From JAHEEL01 sp039715165 (GTDB lineage: Bacteria > Actinomycetota > Acidimicrobiia > Spongiisociales > UBA5794), in assembly GCA_039715165.1 (NCBI GenBank), contig JBDLHX010000102.1:1-8103 (forward strand): 8,103 nt of DNA, in the 5' to 3' direction. A program made the translations under genes and the position numbers. Within the stretch, counting starts at the first letter, position 1; each line of letters starts with the position of its first letter. The notes beneath the pieces are model-generated. The model saw nothing but the letters and a program-made list of their open reading frames with translations. It ran no database searches and was not told where the DNA came from. Of the stretch, positions 1 through 6,105 are shown piece after piece.

Positions 1-31
1 GCACAACTCGAGCCTGCAACAATCTCGGGGC

Positions 32-37
32 GGAGGA
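32..37 (+). promoter_or_regulatory. Ribosome binding site of the PAP2 gene
   Basis: GGAGGA lies three bases before the ATG at 41. This is a strong anti-16S match and supports that start over any later methionine. The 31 bases before it show no promoter I would defend, and the upstream gene is outside the window. Confidence 0.7.
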
Positions 38-40
38 ATC

Positions 41-592
41 ATGACGAATCAGTCGAAGCCACTCGAGCGCCTGCACGAACTCGACGAGCAGGTTCACCAG
101 CAAGTCGCCGATTGGCACGCGCCCATCCTCGATAAGACACTCCCGCCCCTCTCCGAGGCCGCCTCATACTCGCGCCTGTGGATGGTCATCGCTGCGTTGA
201 TCGCCGCCTTTGGAGGTCGTCGAGGACGGCGAACCGCGGTTGGCGGCATGGCAGCGATTGGGGCCACGTCGGCCCTCGCAAACATCGTCGTGAAAGGGGT
301 CGCCAACCGCCGGCGCCCCGGTATCGAGGTTCCCGAAGATCGCCGCCTCAAGCACCCGGACTCGACGTCGTTCCCGTCAGGGCACACGGCATCTGCCGCC
401 GCGTTCTCCGGCGTCATCGGAAGAGAGATTCCCGAGCTCTGGCTACCGATGAACGCACTCGCCGGCGCCGTCGGGTTCTCGCGCGTCTACACAGGCGTCC
501 ACTATCCGGGGGATGTCGCAGCCGGATGGATCCTCGGCAAGGGCGTCGCCGCAGTCACCCGGCGCGTGTTGCGGCGCATCGACTCCTCATGA
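41..592 (+). CDS. PAP2-family lipid phosphatase
   Basis: A 183-residue PAP2 (type 2 phosphatidic acid phosphatase) family protein, expected to remove phosphate from a lipid phosphate at the membrane. All three family motifs are visible: K-x6-RP at residues 85-93, PSGH at 112-115, and SR-x5-H-x3-D at 147-158, with the catalytic histidines at 115 and 154. Hydrophobic stretches lie near residues 47-58, 68-83 and 138-172, so it is probably membrane-bound but has fewer spans than classical six-helix members. Length and N-terminal character match the PAP2 half of actinobacterial bifunctional PAP2/diacylglycerol kinase proteins, but this one ends after the PAP2 domain. Its TGA overlaps the ATG of the SulP gene (ATGA), so the two are probably translated together. 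The substrate (phosphatidate, a polyprenyl phosphate or another lipid) cannot be read from sequence. Confidence 0.92.
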   Translation: MTNQSKPLERLHELDEQVHQQVADWHAPILDKTLPPLSEAASYSRLWMVIAALIAAFGGRRGRRTAVGGMAAIGATSALANIVVKGVANRRRPGIEVPEDRRLKHPDSTSFPSGHTASAAAFSGVIGREIPELWLPMNALAGAVGFSRVYTGVHYPGDVAAGWILGKGVAAVTRRVLRRIDSS

Positions 593-2280
593 AACCGGTG
601 CTGGAGCGGCTCGGACTCGAGCCCCGGGGGATCAAGGATGGGGCTGTGGCCGGTTTCGCGACCGGACTCTTCTCGATTCCGGAGGGAATGGCATACGCCC
701 AGCTTGCGGGTGCCGGCCCCATCTACGGCCTCTATGCCGGCATCGTGGCGACGCTCGTCGCATCGCTGACGACGGGCTCGATCCTCATGATCTCCACGCT
801 CACGAGCGCCATCGCTCTCGCGACCGGTTCGGTGATCGACGTTGCCGGGGTCGCCGACTCCGACATTCCCCGCGCTCTGTTCACGGTGACGCTCCTCGTC
901 GGCGGCATCATGTTCGTGATGGGGTTGCTCCGGCTGGGCAACGTCGTCTACCTCGTGTCGAACGCGGTCATGACGGGGTTCGTCTCCGGAGCGGCTCTGC
1001 TCATCATGATCGGCCAGTTCGACCACTTCGCCGGCCACGAACCTGAGGGTGCCAACAAGATCGCCGAGACCGTGCACTGGTTCGCCAATGTGGGGAAGTG
1101 GGACATAGCCACGGCCGCGGTCGGCATTGCCACCGTTGTGATGATGGTGGCGCTCAAGATGGTGAAGCGAACGAAGAAGTTCGCCGCCGTCGTGACGCTC
1201 TTCGTGATGACCATCATCGTCAACAACGCCGGACTCGACTCCGTGGCCCTCGTGGCGAGCATCGGGGAGATCCCCAACAGCCTCCCGATGCCGATGCTCC
1301 CGGCCTTCCACCTGATGCCGGAACTCGCACTCGGGTCGATGTCCGTCGCGATCGTGGCGCTCGTCCAGGGGGCCGGTATCAACACGGCATTCCCGAATCC
1401 CGACGGCAGCCGGGTGGATCAGAGCCGCGACTTCGTCGGCCAGGGCCTCGGCAACATTGCGGGGAGTTTCTTCCAATCGCTTGGAACCGGCGGGTCGCTG
1501 TCGCGAACCGCCATCAGCGTGAGCGCCGGCGCGAGTTCCCGTTGGGGAGGCGTGTTCGCCGCCGTCTGGCTCGGCGCCCTCGTTCTTCTCTTTGGCAGCC
1601 TCGCCGAGCGGGTGCCCCTGACGGTCATCTCCGGCCTGCTCTTCGTGATCGCCGCCGAACTCATCCTCGCCCGGTGGCCGAGTGCCTTGATGGTTGTGAA
1701 GGCGTCCAAAGGCTCGACGGCAGCGATGCTGCTCACCCTCGTGTCTGCCCTGTTCATCCCGCTGCAGTGGACGATCTTCCTCGGCGCCGGGCTGTCGCTC
1801 GTCATGTACATCTACTCATCGTTCATGTCGGTGAAGGTGTTCGAAATGGCGAGAAACGAGGACGGTCGATGGGAGATCCGGGACCTCGCTGAGACGATTC
1901 GCTCACACGACGTCACGGTGATCGGCTACCAATCGGCGCACTTCTACGCGGCGGTTCCGAGACTCAGGGACATGCTCCCCGACGCCACCGGAACGACCGG
2001 TGCGGCCGTGATCTACCGGCTGCGGGGACTCGACGAGGCGCACTCGACATTCCTCGGGGTACTGAGCAAGTACACCCAGGAGCTGCGGGACGGCGGGAAC
2101 CGCCTCGTACTCGCCGGGGTCGAGGAGCCCGTTTATTCCTCACTGAAGAAGACCCGTGTGCTCGAGATCGTCGGCGAGGAGAACGTCTTCCGAGCCGAGC
2201 CGGGGATCGGGGCCTCCCTCGACCATGCCTACGAAGACGGTCTGGCGTGGGTGGAGCAGGCCCAGGAGTCCAACGACTGA
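589..2280 (+). CDS. SulP-family anion transporter with C-terminal STAS domain
   Basis: A 563-residue SulP (SLC26-type) permease of normal length. The signature PEGMAYAQLAG lies at residues 31-41, followed by GPIYGLYAG at 43-51. Hydrophobic segments continue to about residue 410. The region GQGLGNIAGSFFQ (285-297) followed by GTGGSLSRTA (299-308) is the conserved substrate-site area of the family. Residues about 435-560 form a STAS domain; its usual DST/DSS turn reads HST (485-487), keeping the Ser-Thr but not the preceding Asp. The frame is open back to 178, but that part reads over the PAP2 gene; the ATG at 589 overlaps the PAP2 stop and gives a family-like N-terminus. There is no clear Shine-Dalgarno, which fits translational coupling. 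SulP members carry sulfate, bicarbonate, dicarboxylates or other anions. No sulfate or carbon-fixation genes are nearby, so the substrate is open. Confidence 0.93.
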   Translation: MKPVLERLGLEPRGIKDGAVAGFATGLFSIPEGMAYAQLAGAGPIYGLYAGIVATLVASLTTGSILMISTLTSAIALATGSVIDVAGVADSDIPRALFTVTLLVGGIMFVMGLLRLGNVVYLVSNAVMTGFVSGAALLIMIGQFDHFAGHEPEGANKIAETVHWFANVGKWDIATAAVGIATVVMMVALKMVKRTKKFAAVVTLFVMTIIVNNAGLDSVALVASIGEIPNSLPMPMLPAFHLMPELALGSMSVAIVALVQGAGINTAFPNPDGSRVDQSRDFVGQGLGNIAGSFFQSLGTGGSLSRTAISVSAGASSRWGGVFAAVWLGALVLLFGSLAERVPLTVISGLLFVIAAELILARWPSALMVVKASKGSTAAMLLTLVSALFIPLQWTIFLGAGLSLVMYIYSSFMSVKVFEMARNEDGRWEIRDLAETIRSHDVTVIGYQSAHFYAAVPRLRDMLPDATGTTGAAVIYRLRGLDEAHSTFLGVLSKYTQELRDGGNRLVLAGVEEPVYSSLKKTRVLEIVGEENVFRAEPGIGASLDHAYEDGLAWVEQAQESND

Positions 2281-2451
2281 GCCACGCGGTTCCTCGTCTC
2301 CCCGATGTTGCGGTTGATCACGATCCGGGTGAAGGCGCGAGGTGCGCTCTCTCACATTCTCCCCCGCTTGCGGGGGAGATGGCCGGCAGGCCATTAGGGG
2401 GGACGGGCGTGATGGGTGGTGCCATCGGGAGGACGAAGAACCGTCGATTGG
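2281..2451. other. Convergent intergenic region
   Basis: A 171-base gap between the ends of the SulP (plus) and DUF2252 (minus) genes. Its main content is the two-hairpin palindromic element described separately. Near the DUF2252 stop a weaker imperfect inverted repeat (GCCATCG at 2421-2427 against CGATTGGC at 2445-2452, one bulge) could help terminate that gene, but it has no T-run. No convincing small gene is present. Confidence 0.6.
2357..2396. repeat. REP-like double palindromic element, possible bidirectional terminator
   Basis: Two perfect hairpins are packed end to end. The first pairs 2358-2367 with 2370-2379 (arms TCTCCCCCGC and GCGGGGGAGA, ten pairs; in practice a nine-pair stem with loop CTTG). 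The second pairs ATGGCC (2379-2384) with GGCCAT (2389-2394) around loop GGCA. They share base 2379, so one full stem must give way by a base when both form. A G-run (2397-2402) follows. The element lies between two convergent genes, a common site for REP elements and for hairpins that stop transcription from both sides. From memory, the arrangement resembles REP-type repeats frequent in Rhizobiales. Only one copy is visible here, so repetition in the genome is inferred. Confidence 0.6.
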
Positions 2452-3678
2452 CTAGAGGTCGTCGGAGACTTCGAGGGTTCCGTCGGCGATGGCATCCTGG
2501 AACGCTTCGTAGTCGGCGACCGTCTGGTCGGCGTATGCCTCGCTGAAGGCCAGGATCGCGTCGTCGAACTCCGGTGAGTCGCCCATGTACGACGCGATCG
2601 CCACCGGGTCACCGGAACGAGCATGGCCCCTTGCGAGGATCTGGCCGCACAACCTGGCGTAGAAGTCGAGATCTCGTGGCGACGCCGTCTCGACATCGAA
2701 CGAGCGCTTCCAGTCGCGGAGTTGGCGAACGTAGAAGTTACGGCCCTCGGGACCGGTCGCCCAACCGAGGCAGATGTCGGACTGTGCCTGGATCTGCCGC
2801 TGACCCTCCACCACCCGCTCTCCGTGATGGGAGTAGCGGCTCGTGTGCAGGTGCTCTTCGAGCACGGAGGCATTCGCCTCCTTGGCCTGGAGCATCAAAG
2901 GATCGCTCGAGTCCCTTCCCTCGAGCAGAAGGATGAAGCAGCGCGTGCCGACGCTCCCGACGCCGACGACTTTGAGAGCGATATCGACCAGCTCGTAGCG
3001 TTCGAGCAAGAGGCGGCGATCGGGGCGGAGGGTCGTCAGATAGTCGGTGAAGGTGTCGCGAACGATCTGCTCGAGTTGATCGGGCCCGTGTTCGGGAAGA
3101 ACTCCCCGTATCGGCACGAGTACCGGCCGGTCCGTGCGGATCCGGAAGTGGCCCTCGTCCTCGACTGTCAGCTTGCGGAGAGCTTGGAGGCTGTTCTTGG
3201 AGCGTGCCTTTCGTTCGAAGCGGTCGATTCGTTGATTGAGTTCCTCCTCGTCGAACTCCCCGCTCCCGATCTGTCGGAGCTCGGTCATGCCTGTGTGTTC
3301 GTACCAGAGGTCCATGAAGCCCATCTCGCTGAACTTGGCCATTGCGCTGCGGTACGCCTCCACGACCCGGGCAGTGATGGCTCGGGAGTCGACGTCGGCG
3401 AACCCCCGGTGCCTCGCCGCGACGAGGAAGCTCACGGCCAGTCGCTTCACGTCCCACTCCCATGGCCCGGTCAGCGTCTCGTCGAAATCGTTGGCGTCGA
3501 AGACGAGGCGGCGTTCCGGGGATGCGTACGCGCCGAAGTTCGACAGATGCCCGTCACCAACGACTTGAACCGCGAAACCGCTGTTGGGAGTGCCGGCGAG
3601 GTCGGCGGACATGATGCGGGCGGTACCCCGGTAGAACGTGAACGGCGAGACGCGCATCCGGGTGTGCCGAACGGGCAC
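2452..3678 (-). CDS. DUF2252 family protein, main part, downstream of an in-frame stop
   Basis: This open frame encodes 408 residues and holds nearly all of a DUF2252 protein, whose biochemical role is unknown. Family hallmarks are in order: SPFTFYRGTA (11-20), GDGHLSNFG (41-49), FDANDFDET (60-68), GPWEWDVKRLA (71-81), KVVGVGSVGTR (236-246), and LGWATGPEGRNFYVRQLRDWK (a stretch at 304-324). The GDxHxxN and NDFD motifs recall kinase-like phosphotransferase folds, which is inference only. The first possible start in this frame is GTG at 3678. It lacks a Shine-Dalgarno and lies one codon after an in-frame TGA (3684-3682). The missing N-terminal family segment is encoded just upstream in the same frame, so the natural gene would run 3834 to 2452 and make 460 residues. 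The gene is either a nonsense pseudogene, a sequencing error, or expressed by reinitiation or readthrough. Confidence 0.85.
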   Translation of the reverse strand: MPVRHTRMRVSPFTFYRGTARIMSADLAGTPNSGFAVQVVGDGHLSNFGAYASPERRLVFDANDFDETLTGPWEWDVKRLAVSFLVAARHRGFADVDSRAITARVVEAYRSAMAKFSEMGFMDLWYEHTGMTELRQIGSGEFDEEELNQRIDRFERKARSKNSLQALRKLTVEDEGHFRIRTDRPVLVPIRGVLPEHGPDQLEQIVRDTFTDYLTTLRPDRRLLLERYELVDIALKVVGVGSVGTRCFILLLEGRDSSDPLMLQAKEANASVLEEHLHTSRYSHHGERVVEGQRQIQAQSDICLGWATGPEGRNFYVRQLRDWKRSFDVETASPRDLDFYARLCGQILARGHARSGDPVAIASYMGDSPEFDDAILAFSEAYADQTVADYEAFQDAIADGTLEVSDDL

Positions 3679-3681
3679 GAG

Positions 3682-3834
3682 TCAGGGGACGCGCTGTTCG
3701 TTCTGGGCTGCGAGCAGCGTTACGGGATCCGGACGATCGTGTGCGGAGCTCCACTCGGCGTGGGCGGAGAGCGGTGCGTGTTCCCGCGCTGCCCGCCCTT
3801 CCTCCTGCCGCTCGGCGGGCGTCTTCACCGGCAT
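3682..3834 (-). pseudogene. N-terminal fragment of the same DUF2252 gene, ending at the in-frame TGA
   Basis: Fifty codons from ATG 3834 to TGA 3684-3682 encode the usual DUF2252 N-terminus: an AERQEEGRAAR basic helix, the SAHAEW segment, then DRPDPVTLLAAQNEQRVP. In the family this runs straight into a segment like LVPVRHTRM, which is what follows after the TGA in the same frame. Only one codon is lost and there is no frameshift. The ATG at 3834 lies one base after the lipid kinase's TGA (3838-3836), so translation is probably coupled. An earlier in-frame ATG at 3876 would overlap the kinase gene and is less likely. On its own this 50-residue peptide contains no core DUF2252 motif. Confidence 0.75.
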
Positions 3835-3835
3835 G

Positions 3836-5185
3836 TCATGAACCCGGTTCCGGCTCGCGGCCCAATGCAACCGCAACGACGTCGACGAGATGCAGATCCC
3901 GGGCGCGGCGTGCTTCGACGACCTCGAGATTCCCCTCCGGCACGAACATGCGGAGTCCCTGCGGGCGGATCGAGAAGCGCAGCGGCGTCGGAGCGTCGAG
4001 CGCTTCGCCGTCGACGCCCATGAACACGGTGCCGGACTTCGACCGGACCTCGAACTCCTCGGCCGTGAACTCGTACCAGTGCTTGGAGAACTTGCGCAGG
4101 CCGAGAGCGGCGAGCGTCATGAGCTGGGCTGCCTGCGAGCCGGTCTGGGTGGAGATGGCGAACACGCCGAGGTTCCCGCCGTCGATGCGTCGCCGCTGGG
4201 AGACGTCGACCGAGGTGCCGAGGACGTACGGGTTGTTCGAGACCATGATCAGGAAGGCGCCGTCGATATCGGTCCCGTCGGGGGTGGCGTACTGGAGGTC
4301 GAAAGGCTCGGACTGGCGGCCGAGGAGTTCCTTGAGCATCGACTTGGAGACGTCGACCTTCGCGTCGCGGTAGTCGTCGGACTGGACGATCGTCGCGTAC
4401 ACACCGAGGGAAACGTTGTTGACGAAGAGGCGGTCGTTGACGGTGGCGAAGTCGATGCGGCGTTCGACGGCATCACGGTACGCGTACATCGCCGAGCGCG
4501 GGTCGGTGCGATCGAGTCCGAGATCGAGGGCGAAGTGATTGCGGGTTCCCGCCGGGATGCACACGAACGGGAGGTCGTGCTCCGCTGCGACCGACGCGAC
4601 GAGGGCTTGAGATCCGTCGCCTCCCGCCATGCCGAGGCAGTCGGCACCGCGGGCGACGGCGTCTCGGGTCAGCTCTTCGAGGTCGAGGCCCCGATCGAGC
4701 ATCACCACCTCGACGCCGAGTTCGTGAGCGAGGTCGACGAGCCCGAACTGCTCCACTTTTCCGCCGCCCGACCACGGGTTGCAGAGCAGAACCGGTCGGC
4801 TCGGCCTGCGAGCCGCCGCATCGGTCGGGGACTTCTGAACCGGGCGCATGAGGGAGTAGCGGCCGAGCCCGAGCGTTCCTCCGACCAGCACCAGAATGAG
4901 CAGGGTGCGGAGCACGAGATGCTCTGGCCTTGTGACGACCTGCGCTAGGGAGGCGACAACCAAGCCGATGCCGGCGACGGTTCCGACGACTCCGACGATC
5001 CAGCGGACTCCGGTGTCGGTGATCAACCACCAGACGCCGCCCGTCGCGATAGCCAGGCCGACGAGGCCGAGCACGAGTGATCCCGCATTGCGACCGATGG
5101 CCTGGACGATGACGGCCACGGCTACGACGAGAAGAGGCAGGGCGACGAGCGCGGCGGCACGGCGGCGTGAACTGACGTCAGACAT
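3836..5185 (-). CDS. Membrane-anchored diacylglycerol kinase-type lipid kinase
   Basis: A 449-residue protein with two parts. Residues about 10-110 hold four hydrophobic segments (near 10-28, 36-55, 62-82 and 90-108). Residues about 128-420 form a diacylglycerol kinase/sphingosine kinase-type catalytic domain that uses ATP to phosphorylate a lipid. Visible motifs are the CNPWSGGGK phosphate-binding turn (135-143), GGDGS (188-192, GGDGT in most relatives), IPAGTRNHFALDLGL (210-224), the NNVSLGVYA segment (256-264) and the C-terminal MGVDGEA turn (389-395). The ATG at 5185 gives the complete membrane domain, though its Shine-Dalgarno is weak. It sits 41 bases after the thioesterase gene and one base before the DUF2252 gene, suggesting one operon. 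The lipid (diacylglycerol or another long-chain alcohol) is not determined. Actinobacterial relatives often carry a fused PAP2 domain; here PAP2 is a separate gene on the other strand. Confidence 0.9.
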   Translation of the reverse strand: MSDVSSRRRAAALVALPLLVVAVAVIVQAIGRNAGSLVLGLVGLAIATGGVWWLITDTGVRWIVGVVGTVAGIGLVVASLAQVVTRPEHLVLRTLLILVLVGGTLGLGRYSLMRPVQKSPTDAAARRPSRPVLLCNPWSGGGKVEQFGLVDLAHELGVEVVMLDRGLDLEELTRDAVARGADCLGMAGGDGSQALVASVAAEHDLPFVCIPAGTRNHFALDLGLDRTDPRSAMYAYRDAVERRIDFATVNDRLFVNNVSLGVYATIVQSDDYRDAKVDVSKSMLKELLGRQSEPFDLQYATPDGTDIDGAFLIMVSNNPYVLGTSVDVSQRRRIDGGNLGVFAISTQTGSQAAQLMTLAALGLRKFSKHWYEFTAEEFEVRSKSGTVFMGVDGEALDAPTPLRFSIRPQGLRMFVPEGNLEVVEARRARDLHLVDVVAVALGREPEPGS

Positions 5186-5226
5186 GGCGACAGCCTACGG
5201 GATCGGGTGGCCGGGTTCCCATTGGC

Positions 5227-5667
5227 CTACGCGTACCCGATCTCGGGTGTCAACGGGTTCCGTCCCCTGACGAACGTTCCCGATCCGCGGCCGATCTCCC
5301 GCCCCTCATGGTCGCTGAGGACGGCCTCGGCGAGGTACTGCGTCCGGCCCTCATTCACGACCCGGCCGACCGCGGTGATCGTGCCCGAGGACACCGGTCG
5401 GGTGAGGTACGTGGTGAACGTCGTCGTGAGAACGAACACGTCGGGGATGAGGGAGGCGACGGCGAACCACGAGGAGTCGTCGAGGAGCTTGAAGTAGACC
5501 GATCCGTGGACCGCACCGGCCGCGTGGAAGAAGTCCTCGCGAACGGCACTCGAGATGATCGCCTGTGCCTCGCTGATCTCGATCGTGGGTTGGTAGAAGT
5601 CGTTGAGGGGCGCGCTCAGATACATGCGCTCGAGCTTGCGATAGTGATCCGCACGTAGATCAGTCAC
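5227..5667 (-). CDS. PaaI-like hotdog-fold thioesterase
   Basis: A 146-residue single hotdog domain, probably hydrolysing an acyl-CoA or similar thioester in the cytoplasm. The central helix reads HGSVYFKLLDDSSWFAVAS (54-72), matching the HGG-x6-D pattern of PaaI/YbgC-type enzymes with H54, G55 and D63. The beta strands that follow (TTTFTTYLTRPVSSGTITAV, then GRVV and YLAEAVLSD) are typical. The frame is open back to an ATG-like start at 5763, but those 32 codons are arginine/proline-rich and unlike the family. GTG at 5667 has a GGGAGG five bases upstream, which fixes the start. It is first in a likely operon with the lipid kinase and DUF2252. The substrate is unknown; a fatty acyl thioester would fit the lipid neighbours, but that is inference. 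Confidence 0.87.
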   Translation of the reverse strand: MTDLRADHYRKLERMYLSAPLNDFYQPTIEISEAQAIISSAVREDFFHAAGAVHGSVYFKLLDDSSWFAVASLIPDVFVLTTTFTTYLTRPVSSGTITAVGRVVNEGRTQYLAEAVLSDHEGREIGRGSGTFVRGRNPLTPEIGYA

Positions 5668-5672
5668 CGGCA

Positions 5673-5678
5673 CCTCCC
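5673..5678 (-). promoter_or_regulatory. Ribosome binding site deciding the thioesterase start
   Basis: GGGAGG on the minus strand, five bases before GTG 5667. It is the reason for choosing the shorter reading frame over the longer one starting at 5763. Confidence 0.7.
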
Positions 5679-5752
5679 ATCGGTCGACGGCCCGCGGGAT
5701 CGGCTGTCCCCGGGGCCGCCGGCTTCGACTTCTCGCACTCACCGGCCTCGAA

Positions 5753-5779
5753 ACGGGGACCACCGTGGTGGCTCCCCGT
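5753..5779 (-). terminator. Likely intrinsic terminator after the SHOCT gene
   Basis: A strong stem lies 17 bases past the SHOCT stop. A 5753-A 5759 pair with T 5773-T 5779, and CCAC 5760-5763 pairs with GTGG 5768-5771, with C 5772 bulged and a CGTG loop. That makes eleven pairs plus a possible closing C-G. On the minus strand it is followed by only three T residues, so it is a weak-tail terminator of the kind common in GC-rich actinobacteria. It would separate the SHOCT operon from the thioesterase operon. Confidence 0.5.
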
Positions 5780-5795
5780 CCTCGACCCGGGGGAG

Positions 5796-6062
5796 TCAGT
5801 TCCCCAGGATCTTCGCCTTCTCGGCTGCGAACTCCTCTTCCGTCAGGATCCCAGAATCCAGCAGCTCCTTCGCCTGTCGAAGCTGCTCGTACCGGTCATC
5901 GTCGGGTGCAGCCGGCGCCGGCGCGGGTGGCGCAGGTGCCGTCGGTGCGGCAGCAACCGGTTGGGGCGGTGCCATGGCCCCTGCGGCCGCAGATTGACGT
6001 CGGTTCACCCGCCGCGACGTGCGTCGGGCGGTTCTTCGGGAGACTCTTCTGTTTGCCGGCAT
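5796..6062 (-). CDS. Small SHOCT-domain protein with Arg-Arg repeat N-terminus
   Basis: An 88-residue protein in three parts. Residues 3-22 are five tandem tetrapeptides ending in Arg-Arg (pairs at 5-6, 9-10, 13-14, 17-18 and 21-22). Residues 24-54 are an Ala/Pro-rich linker. Residues 57-88 are a SHOCT domain, the short C-terminal helical module read as YEQLRQAKELLDSGILTEEE followed by FAAEKAKILG. SHOCT domains often end membrane or oligomerising proteins and are thought to mediate interactions; no enzyme activity is expected. AAGGAG lies seven bases before ATG 6062. The gene follows the DUF6325 gene by 43 bases and is probably cotranscribed with it, an arrangement I recall from other actinobacteria. 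The Arg codons vary (AGA, CGA, CGC, CGG, CGT), so the repeat is not a recent DNA duplication. The cellular role is unknown. Confidence 0.85.
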   Translation of the reverse strand: MPANRRVSRRTARRTSRRVNRRQSAAAGAMAPPQPVAAAPTAPAPPAPAPAAPDDDRYEQLRQAKELLDSGILTEEEFAAEKAKILGN

Positions 6063-6069
6063 CGTGATA

Positions 6070-6075
6070 CTCCTT
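6070..6075 (-). promoter_or_regulatory. Ribosome binding site of the SHOCT gene
   Basis: AAGGAG on the minus strand, seven bases before ATG 6062. It supports the start that includes the full arginine-pair repeat. Confidence 0.65.
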
Positions 6076-6105
6076 GCTCGTTCTCGCTGATTGGAGGCGT
6101 TCGCG

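Noticed and set aside
178..588. Upstream extension of the SulP frame over the PAP2 gene
   Set aside because: The extension is Arg/Pro-rich, reads over the PAP2 motifs in another frame and is not like any SulP N-terminus. ATG 589 gives the usual start.
502..1476. Minus-strand open frame of 324 codons opposite the PAP2 end and SulP
   Set aside because: Its translation is a His/Glu/Arg-rich low-complexity shadow of a membrane protein gene. The plus strand explains the region.
3682..3684. TGA as a recoded tryptophan or selenocysteine codon
   Set aside because: TGA is the normal stop in at least three other genes here. No selenocysteine insertion-type hairpin was recognised after it, and DUF2252 is not a known selenoprotein. 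Readthrough remains possible but there is no positive sign.
2623..4023. Long plus-strand open frame of 466 codons opposite DUF2252
   Set aside because: It is antisense to a gene with unmistakable DUF2252 motifs. Its translation has no recognisable domain and is charged and low in structure, as expected for a shadow frame in GC-rich DNA.
3890..4948. Plus-strand open frame of 352 codons opposite the lipid kinase
   Set aside because: The minus strand carries clear kinase motifs (GGDGS, NHFALDLGL). The opposite translation is a Val/Glu/Arg-rich shadow with no family resemblance.
5668..5763. Longer thioesterase N-terminus starting at 5763
   Set aside because: The extra 32 residues are Arg/Pro/Ser-rich and not hotdog-like. 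They overlap a strong hairpin, and the GGGAGG site favours GTG 5667.
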